From an uncultured Sulfitobacter sp. (GTDB lineage: Bacteria; Pseudomonadota; Alphaproteobacteria; Rhodobacterales; Rhodobacteraceae), in NCBI RefSeq assembly GCF_947500075.1, contig NZ_CANMQS010000004.1, forward strand, positions 496,001-560,000: DNA of 64,000 nt, read 5' to 3'. A program made the translations under genes and the position numbers. Under the pieces are notes generated by a model. It did not search any database. It worked only from the letters and a program-made list of their open reading frames with translations, and had not been told where the DNA came from. Below, in pieces: positions 36,240 to 44,218 of this stretch (positions are counted from its first letter, which is position 1; each line of letters starts with the position of its first letter).

Positions 36240-36958
36240 GTTTGCAACGCTGCCCCCAGATCGGCAGGCGCGATGGAGCCGACATAGGCCGTGATTGCTT
36301 CAATCTCCTCCCATGTGACCTCAATCGGGGCAATGGGAGAGGGCAGGTTTTCCGGAAACGGCTCCGTGATCTCCGCCACCTGCGTGAAGGCGGGATGGGG
36401 GCGCAGCATGAAAAACGTCTCGAACCGCTCCTGCCAGTCGGGGAAGGTGCGCATCAGGGCGAACGACGGGGTCGAGCCGATGGCGTTCATCCGGTTCTTC
36501 TCATTCACCACATGACAGCGTCCGCATTTGGTGAGGCTCGATTCCTCGCCCAACACCAGATCGCCTGTGACCGCCGCCACCTGCACCTTGGCCTGCACGC
36601 TGACATCCGCGCTGAACATTGCCTCCCCATCGGGCGCAAAAGCCTCAATCGTGCGTTTGCCCACGTCCGACAGCAGCCATGTTTCAAACGCATCCGTGTA
36701 TTGCCCGTCCGTCTTGCTCAGCGCCCAGACGGTATCGCCCTGCCGAAACACCGGCGTGCCGTCCGGCCCGAAGGCCGCGTCACCCGCCCCCTCGCTGACG
36801 GTGATCCGTATCCCCGTCTTCAACGAAAACCGCGGCAGCATGTGTTTCATCAACCCGGTCTCAACCAGACTTTGCGGGGCTTGCAGGGTGAAGGCTTTCT
36901 CCTGCGCCAGCGCCGGGCTGGCCATAAGCAGCGCCACACCAATAAGTTTCTTCAACAT
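36233..36958 (-). CDS. secreted protein with TupA-like N-terminal segment fused to cytochrome c
   Basis: The protein has 241 residues, with signal peptide ending PALAQ (19). Residues 23-60 (SLVETGLMKHMLPRFSLKTG) resemble the first strand-helix of tungstate-binding proteins. Residues 85-115 (DAFETWLLSDVGKRTIEAF) resemble their C-terminal helix, where TupA proteins read like FIDWLTSPEGQKLI. The bulk of the binding lobes between these parts is missing. C145-G-R-C148-H149 binds haem c. Within the formate dehydrogenase island it may link metal supply or electron transfer to the enzyme. The cytochrome part is certain; the binding-protein ancestry is inferred from motif resemblance. Confidence 0.7.
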   Translation of the reverse strand: MLKKLIGVALLMASPALAQEKAFTLQAPQSLVETGLMKHMLPRFSLKTGIRITVSEGAGDAAFGPDGTPVFRQGDTVWALSKTDGQYTDAFETWLLSDVGKRTIEAFAPDGEAMFSADVSVQAKVQVAAVTGDLVLGEESSLTKCGRCHVVNEKNRMNAIGSTPSFALMRTFPDWQERFETFFMLRPHPAFTQVAEITEPFPENLPSPIAPIEVTWEEIEAITAYVGSIAPADLGAALQTQ

Positions 36959-37051
36959 TGCACCCCTCTCACACCCGGCTCAGGTTGCACGTCAGCCTAG
37001 GGGCGTTAGTGTGTTTCCGTCAACTTTTCCAAATCCACAAAGGACCATCAG

Positions 37052-37243
37052 ATGAGCGAAGACTTCAACATGTCGATGCGCAAATTTCTCAAGCAGGTGG
37101 GCGTGACCTCCCAGCAGGCCATCGAAGAAGCCATGCGCAATGCAGGCGACACCGCCGGCAACAGCTTTGAGGCAAAAATGGTCCTGACCGTGGACGGCAT
37201 CGACCTTGAGCATGTAGTCACCGGCAAGATCGAAGGCGCATAA
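37052..37243 (+). CDS. DUF6494 family small protein
   Basis: The protein has 63 residues. MSEDFNMSMRKFLKQVGVTSQ followed by a predicted amphipathic helix and a two-strand end (AKMVLTVDGIDLEHVVTG) matches DUF6494. AAAGGA precedes the ATG. The Mrp/ApbC gene starts at the base after its stop, so translation is coupled. Function unknown; its place in the fdh island suggests an accessory role. Confidence 0.8.
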   Translation: MSEDFNMSMRKFLKQVGVTSQQAIEEAMRNAGDTAGNSFEAKMVLTVDGIDLEHVVTGKIEGA

Positions 37244-38299
37244 GTGAGCATCTCAAGAGAAGACGTTCTGGCCTGTTTGAAAACGGTCAAAGCCCCCTCC
37301 GGCGTGGATCTGGTCGAAGCGGGTCTTGTCCGCGCGCTTAGCGTTGACGCCGGCGCCGTGCGGTTCGTGATGGAAGTGGACGCCCCCGATCCCTTCCTGC
37401 CCGCCAAGGCAGAGGCCGAAGAGAAACTGGCCGCCCTTGGGGCTGCGTCCGTCTCCATCGTGATGACAGCGCACAGCACGCCCAAACCACCCCCCGATCT
37501 GAAAGCAGGCCGAAAGGCCGAACCCGCAGGCCCCGAAAAAGTCCCCGGCATCGACCGCATCATCGCCGTCGCCTCCGGCAAGGGCGGCGTGGGCAAATCC
37601 ACCGTTGCGGCCAACCTCGCCTGTGCGCTGGCTGCCGAAGGCCGCCGGGTGGGGATGCTGGATGCAGACGTCTACGGGCCGTCCCAGCCGCGCATGCTGG
37701 GCGTTTCCGGCAGGCCCCAAAGTCCCGATGGCAAGATCATCCTGCCGCTGCGGAATTTTGGTGTAACAATGATGTCTATCGGCTTGATGACAAACGAAGA
37801 TCAGGCTGTGGTCTGGCGCGGCCCGATGCTGATGGGCGCGCTGCAACAGATGCTGGGACAGGTGCAATGGGGCGCGCTGGACGTGCTGATCGTGGATCTG
37901 CCGCCGGGCACCGGGGACGTGCAGATGACGCTCGCGCAAAAGGCGCAACTCGACGGCGCGCTGATCGTCTCCACCCCGCAGGACGTGGCGCTCTTGGATG
38001 CGCGCAAGGGCATCGACATGTTCAACCAGATGGGCACGCCCGTGATTGGCATGATCGAGAATATGTCCACCCACATCTGCTCCAACTGCGGGCACGAAGA
38101 GCACGTCTTCGGCCATGGCGGCGTGAAGGCGGAAGCGGAGAAACTCGGCGTGCCACTTCTCGCTGAAATTCCCCTGCATCTCGACATCCGTGTGGCCGCA
38201 GACGGCGGCGCACCCATCGTGGTCTCCAAACCCGAGAGCGCACAGGCCGAAGCCTTCCGCAACGTCGCCAAATCCCTGATCGCGGCGGGCAAGGCATGA
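37244..38299 (+). CDS. apbC: Mrp/ApbC/NBP35-type P-loop ATPase (Fe-S carrier)
   Basis: The protein has 351 residues. An N-terminal MIP18-like domain (about 1-80) is followed by a deviant Walker A GKGGVGKST near residue 111 and the metal-binding C279-S-N-C282. Such ATPases hold and transfer [4Fe-4S] clusters. Start GTG 37244 follows the previous stop without a gap. Being in the fdh island, it could serve the many clusters of FdhA, FdhB and the polyferredoxin, or be the general cellular copy; only one is seen here. Confidence 0.92.
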   Translation: MSISREDVLACLKTVKAPSGVDLVEAGLVRALSVDAGAVRFVMEVDAPDPFLPAKAEAEEKLAALGAASVSIVMTAHSTPKPPPDLKAGRKAEPAGPEKVPGIDRIIAVASGKGGVGKSTVAANLACALAAEGRRVGMLDADVYGPSQPRMLGVSGRPQSPDGKIILPLRNFGVTMMSIGLMTNEDQAVVWRGPMLMGALQQMLGQVQWGALDVLIVDLPPGTGDVQMTLAQKAQLDGALIVSTPQDVALLDARKGIDMFNQMGTPVIGMIENMSTHICSNCGHEEHVFGHGGVKAEAEKLGVPLLAEIPLHLDIRVAADGGAPIVVSKPESAQAEAFRNVAKSLIAAGKA

Positions 38300-39000
38300 C
38301 GACGCCCACCTTTCCCCCTCTTTTCAGCGGCTTGGCGGTCGAAGGTCATGTGGATCCTTTCGACAAGGCCTGCGTGGAAGCCGCCCGTGGCTGTGATGCT
38401 GGCCTCGTCGTACACAACCTCAGCGCCAACGCCCTGCGCGCCGCTCTGGTCTTCGCCCCTGACGTGACGCTGGACAAGGCGATGGCGATGCTGCCGCTCT
38501 GCGGTGTGGGGTTCCAAAACGCCCTCGGCGCGCTGGCACCGCCGGAAGTGGCCGTACACCTCGACTGGCACGGCGGCATCCGCATCAATGGAGCCACCTG
38601 CGGCGGGCTGCGTGTGGCTGCGTCTACCAATGATCCCAAAGCGGAACCCGACTGGCTGGTTGTTGGCCTGACGCTGCCGCTCTGGCCCGAAAGCGACAAC
38701 CCCGGCGAAACCCCGGACCAGACAGCGCTCTATGCCGAAGGTTGCGCGGATGTGAATGCCGTTGATCTGCTGGAGGCTTGGGTCAAACACACCCTTGTGG
38801 GCATCAACACATGGCAGGACGCAGGCCCCGCGACGCTGCACAGCGACTGGCGCGCGCTGGCCTATGGCATCGGCGAAGACGCCGCGCAGGGGGCGATGAG
38901 CGGCACCTTCCTCGGCATCGACGAAGATTTTGGCATGCTGCTGCGCGACAGTGACACCACCCACCTCATCCCCCTGACCACCCTATTGGAGGGGTCCTGA
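38296..39000 (+). CDS. biotin/lipoate-ligase-fold protein with DUF4444-type C-terminus, active site degenerate
   Basis: The protein has 234 residues. The fold is recognisable from HLDWHGGIRINGATCGGLRVA (88-108), which lines up with the ligase motif KWPND...GxKxxGIL. The catalytic Lys is D90, PND is HGG, and the GRGRxGR loop is absent. The C-terminal half fits DUF4444. It overlaps the Mrp gene by four bases (ATGA). It probably no longer adenylates biotin or lipoate and may be a binding or maturation factor. The fold call is moderate; the loss of key residues is read directly. Confidence 0.7.
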   Translation: MTTPTFPPLFSGLAVEGHVDPFDKACVEAARGCDAGLVVHNLSANALRAALVFAPDVTLDKAMAMLPLCGVGFQNALGALAPPEVAVHLDWHGGIRINGATCGGLRVAASTNDPKAEPDWLVVGLTLPLWPESDNPGETPDQTALYAEGCADVNAVDLLEAWVKHTLVGINTWQDAGPATLHSDWRALAYGIGEDAAQGAMSGTFLGIDEDFGMLLRDSDTTHLIPLTTLLEGS

Positions 39001-39001
39001 C

Positions 39002-39484
39002 ATGATGCTCGCCCGCGCGATCCACTTTGACGAAAGTGACATGAACATCTTCCACAAACCCGCCCGCACCGGGGAATGGTGCATCTCGGGCGGCTTTGAA
39101 TTCTCCAACTGGTCTGAGGCCGACCTGACCGGCAAGGCCCGGCAGGCGTTTTCAAACGGCTGGCTGGGGGTGGAAACCTTTGGCAGGGTGTCGGTGGTGG
39201 CGATCACCCAGATCGAACAGGCCGAACTCGACACCCTCGTGACAGCGCTCGCCCAACACTTCGTCGACATCTACGGCGCGCCCTCCGTGGCGGAAGCCGA
39301 AGGCGTGGCCCGCGAGGAACTCATGCACATGGTGGAGACCTGTGACGGCCAGCCTGCCAACACGTTGCTGCTGATCTCACGCGAGCTGACAGAGGCCGGG
39401 GTGAAGGAAAGCGTGCGCATCGTGGAGGCCCGCGATGCGGGTCTGGACCAATTCGCCATTCACGGGTCGCTCGACGAAGACTAG
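39002..39484 (+). CDS. DUF6505 family protein
   Basis: The protein has 160 residues, acidic, with no signal. AIHFDESDMNIFHKPARTGEWCISGGFEFSNW matches DUF6505, a Rhodobacterales-type family of unknown role. It starts one base after the ligase-like gene's stop and ends the plus-strand run DUF6494-apbC-ligase-DUF6505. Its end overlaps the opposing SnoaL-like gene by four bases. ATG 39002 and 39005 are both possible. Confidence 0.75.
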   Translation: MMLARAIHFDESDMNIFHKPARTGEWCISGGFEFSNWSEADLTGKARQAFSNGWLGVETFGRVSVVAITQIEQAELDTLVTALAQHFVDIYGAPSVAEAEGVAREELMHMVETCDGQPANTLLLISRELTEAGVKESVRIVEARDAGLDQFAIHGSLDED

Positions 39485-39867
39485 AATGGCGGCTTGTCCA
39501 GCACGGTCACAAAAGGCGCCCGCCAGGCAGGGGCCGGGTAGGGGTCGGGCCAGTATTCCACCTGCCGCCGGATCAGCCCGTCTTCGATCGTGTGAAACGT
39601 CACCGCCCGGTCATGCCGCGTGCCATCGCTGACCTCCACGTCGGACACCGCGTCATGGTCCCCCGCCACAAGACGCACGACATTGAACTGCCACAGCCCC
39701 TCCGCCGGAAACCCGCTGTTGAGCGCGGCAAAGGCGTCGCGCCCGCGCAGATACTCCCCGGTTTGCGGCATGAAATACTCATATTGGGCATGCAAGAACG
39801 TGCTGGCATGACCGAAATCATTGGTCCCCATCGCCGCCCAGAAATCGCTGATCAATTGCGCTGACAT
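39481..39867 (-). CDS. SnoaL/NTF2-like protein
   Basis: The protein has 128 residues. FWAAMGTNDFGHASTFLHAQYEYFMPQTGEYLRGRDAF is a standard SnoaL-like opening and HTIEDGLIRRQVEYWPDPYPAPAWR the closing strands. Members act as small-molecule isomerases, hydrolases or binders, and the substrate cannot be read from sequence. AGGAGGG precedes the ATG at 39867. It is transcribed against the DUF6505 gene and divergent from dusA. Confidence 0.75.
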   Translation of the reverse strand: MSAQLISDFWAAMGTNDFGHASTFLHAQYEYFMPQTGEYLRGRDAFAALNSGFPAEGLWQFNVVRLVAGDHDAVSDVEVSDGTRHDRAVTFHTIEDGLIRRQVEYWPDPYPAPAWRAPFVTVLDKPPF

Positions 39868-39990
39868 CGTCCCTCCTGCCTGCCAAAACCGTAAGCAGCG
39901 CCCAAATCGCTGTCAACGCAGGCACCTTTCCCAAAACGCCCAAGGCTGCTAACAGCCCAACCAAACCCAACCCGCCAAGGACACGTCCCG

Positions 39991-41001
39991 ATGCCCAACC
40001 CAGCAATTGAACAGGCCGCCCGCCTGTCTGTGGCGCCGATGATGGATTGGACCGACCGCCACTGCCGGTATCTGCACCGGCTGCTGAGCGGGCGGGCGTT
40101 GCTCTATACGGAGATGGTCACGGCCCCTGCCTTGGTGCGGGGCGGGGCGCTGCATCTGCTGGACCATGGCGAGGCGGAACATCCTGTGGCGCTGCAACTG
40201 GGCGGCTCTGATCCGGTGGAACTGGCCCAAGCCGCAAAGCTGGGGGAAGCGGCGGGCTATGATGAGATCAACCTCAACGTCGGCTGCCCGTCAGACCGGG
40301 TGCAATCGGGCTGCTTTGGCGCGGTGCTGATGGAACGTCCTGCGCTGGTGGCCGCCTGCGTGGCCGAGATGCGCGCGGCGGTCGATGTGGATGTGACCGT
40401 GAAATGCCGCATCGGGGTGGATGATCAGGAGCCTGCCGAGGTCCTGCCGGAGTTTCTGGCCCAGATCATCGCCGCAGGCTGCACCCGCGTGACGATCCAT
40501 GCGCGCAAGGCATGGTTGCAGGGGCTCAGCCCCAAGGAAAACCGCGACATTCCCCCGCTGGATTATCCGCTGGTGATGCAGATGAAGCAGTATTTTCCCA
40601 ATCTGCACATCTCCCTCAATGGCGGCATCACCACGCTGGATCAGGCGGAGGCGCTGCTGGATGCGGGTCTGGACGGGGTGATGATCGGCCGCGCAGCCTA
40701 TCACAGCCCCGCAGAGATCCTCAGCACCGCCGACCGGCGGATTTTCGGACAGGGCACGGATACCACCGCCGAAGACGCTGTGCGCGCGATGCTGCCCTAT
40801 ATCGAGGCGCATCTGGTGGCGGGCGGCAGGCTCCATCAGGTCACCCGGCACATGCTGGGGCTCTTCACCGGGCGGCCCGGCGCGCGGGTGTGGCGGCGGA
40901 CCTTGTCGGAAGGCGTGGCGAAACCGGGCGCGGGACCCCAGTTGGTTCTGGCGGCACTGGAGGAGGTCTTGGCTTTGGGGCGGCAACAGGCGGCGGAATA
41001 G
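39991..41001 (+). CDS. dusA: tRNA-dihydrouridine synthase A
   Basis: The protein has 336 residues. SVAPMMDWTDRHCRYLHR, NLNVGCPSDRVQSGCFGA (with the catalytic Cys) and IHARKAWLQGLSPKENR are DusA signatures. The FMN enzyme reduces U20/U20a in the D-loop of tRNA. AAGGACA precedes the ATG. A terminator-like hairpin follows at 41029-41048. Confidence 0.95.
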   Translation: MPNPAIEQAARLSVAPMMDWTDRHCRYLHRLLSGRALLYTEMVTAPALVRGGALHLLDHGEAEHPVALQLGGSDPVELAQAAKLGEAAGYDEINLNVGCPSDRVQSGCFGAVLMERPALVAACVAEMRAAVDVDVTVKCRIGVDDQEPAEVLPEFLAQIIAAGCTRVTIHARKAWLQGLSPKENRDIPPLDYPLVMQMKQYFPNLHISLNGGITTLDQAEALLDAGLDGVMIGRAAYHSPAEILSTADRRIFGQGTDTTAEDAVRAMLPYIEAHLVAGGRLHQVTRHMLGLFTGRPGARVWRRTLSEGVAKPGAGPQLVLAALEEVLALGRQQAAE

Positions 41002-41028
41002 CCGAAGGCGGGCACCAGAAGAGATTTT

Positions 41029-41048
41029 AACCCTCCGGGGGGGTTTTT
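41029..41048 (+). terminator. intrinsic terminator after dusA
   Basis: AACCC (41029-41033) pairs with GGGTT (41041-41045) over a G-rich loop, and the T-run continues to 41048. The sequence after it is a repeat shared with 55293-55324. Confidence 0.5.
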
Positions 41049-41070
41049 AAACCATTTGGAAGGGGCGGAG
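41041..41070 (+). repeat. AACCATTTGGAAG element, copy 1
   Basis: GGGTTTTT, AACCATTTGGAAG and GGGCGGAG occur in the same order and nearly the same spacing at 55293-55324. Both copies lie downstream of a plus-strand gene directly behind a terminator-like hairpin. Confidence 0.6.
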
Positions 41071-41142
41071 AGGGGGGAGACCTGTCCTGCTGTTTGATCC
41101 AATGGGGAGGGGTTGGCGTAGGTCTTTTAAAAGGAGGGCGCA

Positions 41143-41520
41143 GTGCATCACATTCCATATGTTCTGAACATTCTGATCCTGGTGCCTGTGGTGGCGGGGT
41201 TGATCCGGCATCCGGTGGGAGAGGCGTTGGCCGCATTTGGCGGGATTGCGGATGCGCCGGCGTTGCGGATGCTGGTGGCGTCGCTTTGGGCGGGCGTGTT
41301 GGTGGTGTCGGCCCTTGCGCTGATGGATCCGCTGCGGTTCTGGCCGGTGCTGCTGTTTCAGGTGGTCTACAAGACGTTTTTTGTGCTGCTGTGGGTCGTC
41401 CCGATCTGGCTGGGGCGGGCTGAGGGGGGGATCCCTGTGGGGCCGGTGGCGGTCTTTGGGTTCATCATCGCGGTCTGGCCCTTTTTCATTGTGGCCGCGT
41501 GGCGTTCAGGGCAGATGTAG
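41143..41520 (+). CDS. small membrane protein, four helices, unknown function
   Basis: The protein has 125 residues with hydrophobic segments near 5-22, 40-62, 67-88 and 98-118. Start GTG 41143 is supported by AGGAGGG just upstream. No family motif was recognised. It is followed after 27 bases by a TauE/SafE permease gene on the same strand, so the two are likely co-transcribed. Confidence 0.65.
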   Translation: MHHIPYVLNILILVPVVAGLIRHPVGEALAAFGGIADAPALRMLVASLWAGVLVVSALALMDPLRFWPVLLFQVVYKTFFVLLWVVPIWLGRAEGGIPVGPVAVFGFIIAVWPFFIVAAWRSGQM

Positions 41521-41547
41521 CGGCGCGATTGACGAAGGACGTATTGA

Positions 41548-42369
41548 ATGCCCGATCCCACGCTTTTGATCAGCATGGCCCTGCTGCTGGCCGCCATTGG
41601 TGCGTTTGCCGGCGTGCTGGCGGGGCTCTTGGGCGTGGGCGGCGGCATCGTGCTGGTGCCTGCGTTTTTCTATGCCTTTCAGACGCTGGGCTATGACGGG
41701 CCGCAGCTGATGCAGATGTGTCTGGCGACCTCACTGGCGACGATCATCGTGACCTCGCTGCGGTCGGTGCATGGGCACAGCAGGAAAGGTGCGGTGGATT
41801 GGGAGATCCTGCGCGGCTGGGCACCGGGGATCGCGGTGGGGGCGGTGATCGGCATGTTCGTGGTGGCCGGATTGCGGTCGCAGACCTTGCAGGCGATCTT
41901 TGGCATTCTGGCGCTGATTGTCGGGCTTTACATGGGCTTTGGCCGCGCGGAATGGCGGCTGGGGCAAAGGATGCCGCGCGGCGCGGGGCGGCTGGCGTTG
42001 TCGCCTGCGGTGGGCTTTGCCTCTGTGCTGATGGGGATTGGCGGGGGCAGCTTTGGGGTGCCGTTGATGAGCCTGTTCAACACGCCCATTCACCGGGCCG
42101 TGGCGACGGCGGCGGGGTTTGGCGTGGTGATTGCCGTGCCTGCGGTCATCGGGTTTCTCTTTGTCGAGATGCAGGCAGGCAAGCCGCCGCTGACGATTGG
42201 CACGGTCAATCTGGTGGCTTTTGGGATCGTGATCGCGATGACGCTGATCACCGCCCCCTTGGGCGTGAAGCTGGCCCATGCGATGGATCCCAAACCGCTC
42301 AAGCGCGTCTTTGCGGTGTTTCTGATCGCCGTGGCGCTCAACATGCTGAGAAAAGCGCTGTGGGGCTGA
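41548..42369 (+). CDS. TauE/SafE family permease (sulfite/organosulfonate exporter-like)
   Basis: The protein has 273 residues and about eight helices in two repeats. GVLAGLLGVGGGIVLVPAF in the first half and GFASVLMGIGGGSFGVPLMSLF in the second are the paired family motifs. Members move anions such as sulfite or sulfoacetate; the substrate here is unknown. Its end overlaps the next gene by 10 bases. Confidence 0.88.
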   Translation: MPDPTLLISMALLLAAIGAFAGVLAGLLGVGGGIVLVPAFFYAFQTLGYDGPQLMQMCLATSLATIIVTSLRSVHGHSRKGAVDWEILRGWAPGIAVGAVIGMFVVAGLRSQTLQAIFGILALIVGLYMGFGRAEWRLGQRMPRGAGRLALSPAVGFASVLMGIGGGSFGVPLMSLFNTPIHRAVATAAGFGVVIAVPAVIGFLFVEMQAGKPPLTIGTVNLVAFGIVIAMTLITAPLGVKLAHAMDPKPLKRVFAVFLIAVALNMLRKALWG

Positions 42370-43100
42370 GCGATGACGGCTTTGTCGTCTTTGAGGCGGA
42401 AGCAGATGTTGCCCGCTGGGCGGCGGCTGCGGTGCAGGCGGGCAGGGCGCTGTCGTCTGATCCACAGATCCGCGCGGCCAACCTGCGCCATGGCGAGACA
42501 TGGTTTGTGGGCGTCGATGCCTTGCCGAATGATGGCGCGGGGGCGATCAACGGCGTCCCGCTCCATGGCCCGTGGCAGGACCACATCACTGCGCCGGATC
42601 ACTGGCACGCGGCACAGCTGTCGATTGTCTACCCCGGTTACCCCAGACAGGACGTGGGGGAATCAGACGCCAACCACCGCTACCGCATCACGCGGCACGC
42701 GGCCCATGTGGACGGGTTGCTGCCCGAAGGGCCCGCGCGGCGGCGGTTTCTGCGGGAGCCACACGCCTTCATCCTCGGCCTGCCCCTGAATGCCTGCACC
42801 GCCGCCCCGCTGATGGTCTGGCCCGGCAGCCAGCGGATCATGGGCGACGCCCTGCGTGCGGCGATTGGCACGCGGGATCCGGCAACCGTGGACCTGACCG
42901 AAGACTACCAGGCCGCCCGCCGCGACGTCTTCGCGCAAATCACGCCGCAGCCCGTCCAGGCCACTCCGGGCCAGTCGATCCTGCTCCACCGTCACCTGCT
43001 GCATGGCGTGGCCCCCTGGGCCGACAACGAGACCGCACCGCCCGAAGGCCGGATGATCGCCTACTTCCGTCCCCAGACGCATGCCGCCGATTGGCTCTGA
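42360..43100 (+). CDS. putative Fe(II)/2-oxoglutarate dioxygenase-like protein
   Basis: The protein has 246 residues from GTG 42360 (start MGLSDDGFVVFEAE). HAAHVDGL provides an HxD-type pair, HRHLLHGVAPW the distal His, and GRMIAYFRP the 2-oxoglutarate-binding Arg, an arrangement like phytanoyl-CoA-type dioxygenases. The GSQRIMGD segment fits the same family. The frame is open far upstream inside tauE, but that part is an antiphase shadow. Substrate unknown; it overlaps tauE by 10 bases and is probably coupled to it. Confidence 0.65.
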   Translation: MGLSDDGFVVFEAEADVARWAAAAVQAGRALSSDPQIRAANLRHGETWFVGVDALPNDGAGAINGVPLHGPWQDHITAPDHWHAAQLSIVYPGYPRQDVGESDANHRYRITRHAAHVDGLLPEGPARRRFLREPHAFILGLPLNACTAAPLMVWPGSQRIMGDALRAAIGTRDPATVDLTEDYQAARRDVFAQITPQPVQATPGQSILLHRHLLHGVAPWADNETAPPEGRMIAYFRPQTHAADWL

Positions 43101-43235
43101 TCCACAGACAAAGACCAAGTCTGCCCCCGCATTGTCGCCTGATTTCCCCATCATGACCCCCGCAGTGCCCCATTCTTGCCATCTCTTCGCGGATACTTGG
43201 ACGGGTATCAAACCGTAGGGACGGGGTATTGAACG

Positions 43236-43484
43236 ATGATGATTGTTATGACGGGACCGAACACCGCAGGGCAGGGCAACGTGATGTATACAAACGCAAC
43301 CGCACCCATGCGCGGGCAGCATGCCTTTGGCATGAAAGGCAATTTTCGCCAGCCTGACATGCTCGGCTTCACCACGATTTCCGGCTATGCCGCCAACGCC
43401 AACTACGCCCCCGAAGGGCTGGGCGGCGCGATCACCCATGATCTGGGGCTCGATTTCCTTTTTAGCATCGCGGGCGCGCGTTAA
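43236..43484 (+). CDS. small hypothetical protein
   Basis: The protein has 82 residues, rich in Gly, Ala, Asn and Met, with no signal or recognised domain (contains MRGQHAFGMKGNFRQPDMLGF). The ribosome site is weak (GACGGGG), and ATG occurs twice at the start. The composition is protein-like and the frame ends cleanly before a convergent DUF1289 gene, so it is kept with moderate confidence. Confidence 0.45.
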   Translation: MMIVMTGPNTAGQGNVMYTNATAPMRGQHAFGMKGNFRQPDMLGFTTISGYAANANYAPEGLGGAITHDLGLDFLFSIAGAR

Positions 43485-43500
43485 GCGCATCAAACAAGGC

Positions 43501-43737
43501 TCAGGGCTTGCGCGCCAGACGTGCCGCACGGCCCCCCCGGCGCTTGGTCAGCAGACCCGCACGGCTGGGCAGTTCATCCATGATGGCGCGGCGCACCTCC
43601 GGTGACATCCGCCCCCAGCTGCCAATCTCATCAATCGAGCGCATGCAGCCCGTACACAGCCGCGTCTCGGGATGGATCACGCAGATCTTCACGCAGGGGC
43701 TTTCGATCTCCTGCCGTTTCCAGACCTCGTCACTCAT
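43501..43737 (-). CDS. DUF1289 family protein (Cys-rich)
   Basis: The protein has 78 residues. SPCVKICVIHPETRLCTGCMRSIDEIGSW is the DUF1289 motif with four cysteines, probably binding zinc or an Fe-S cluster. It starts at ATG 43737, overlapping the end of ruvX by 8 bases. The Arg/Lys-rich tail is typical. Role unknown. Confidence 0.88.
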   Translation of the reverse strand: MSDEVWKRQEIESPCVKICVIHPETRLCTGCMRSIDEIGSWGRMSPEVRRAIMDELPSRAGLLTKRRGGRAARLARKP

Positions 43738-44218
43738 CAGATACCTCTTGACTGCGCAGCACTGCCAGACGGTCCAGCAGCCCTTGTAAGATATACCCCG
43801 CCGCCACGTGATCAATGACCTCCGCCCGACGTTTGCGTGAGGCGTCCGCTTCCAGCAGCGCACGCTCCGCCGCAACCGTGGACAGGCGTTCGTCCCAGAA
43901 GGTGATGGGCAGGGGATGCAGCTGGTCGAAGTTACGCGCAAAGGCCCGCGTGGACTGGCAGCGCGGCCCTTCCGAGCCATCCATGTTGCGCGGCAGGCCC
44001 AGCACCAGCCCACCAATGGACCGCGCGCCAATGATCTCCACCAGCCGGGCGGCATCCAGCCCGAACTTGCGCCGCCTGATCGTCTCCAATGGCGTGGCCA
44101 CATGGCCGAAACTGTCGCTCACCGCGACGCCGATGGTCTTTTCACCCAGATCAAGCCCGATCAGCGCCTGCATCGGCGGCAGGCTGGCCGCGAAGTCTGC
44201 GGCCTCCTCATGGATCAT
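43730..44218 (-). CDS. ruvX: Holliday-junction resolvase-like protein / 16S pre-rRNA nuclease (YqgF)
   Basis: The protein has 162 residues. IGLDLGEKTIGVAVSD opens the RNase-H-like fold with the catalytic Asp, VLGLPRNMDGSEGP is the second motif and the later DERLSTVAAERALLE the third. The family processes 16S rRNA ends. It is coupled to ccmI upstream (ATGA overlap at 44215-44218) and to DUF1289 downstream. Confidence 0.93.
   Translation of the reverse strand: MIHEEAADFAASLPPMQALIGLDLGEKTIGVAVSDSFGHVATPLETIRRRKFGLDAARLVEIIGARSIGGLVLGLPRNMDGSEGPRCQSTRAFARNFDQLHPLPITFWDERLSTVAAERALLEADASRKRRAEVIDHVAAGYILQGLLDRLAVLRSQEVSDE

Noticed and set aside
41718-42359. Upstream extension of the 2OG-oxygenase-like frame inside tauE
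   Set aside because: The extension is an out-of-phase reading of tauE. The domain begins just after GTG 42360.
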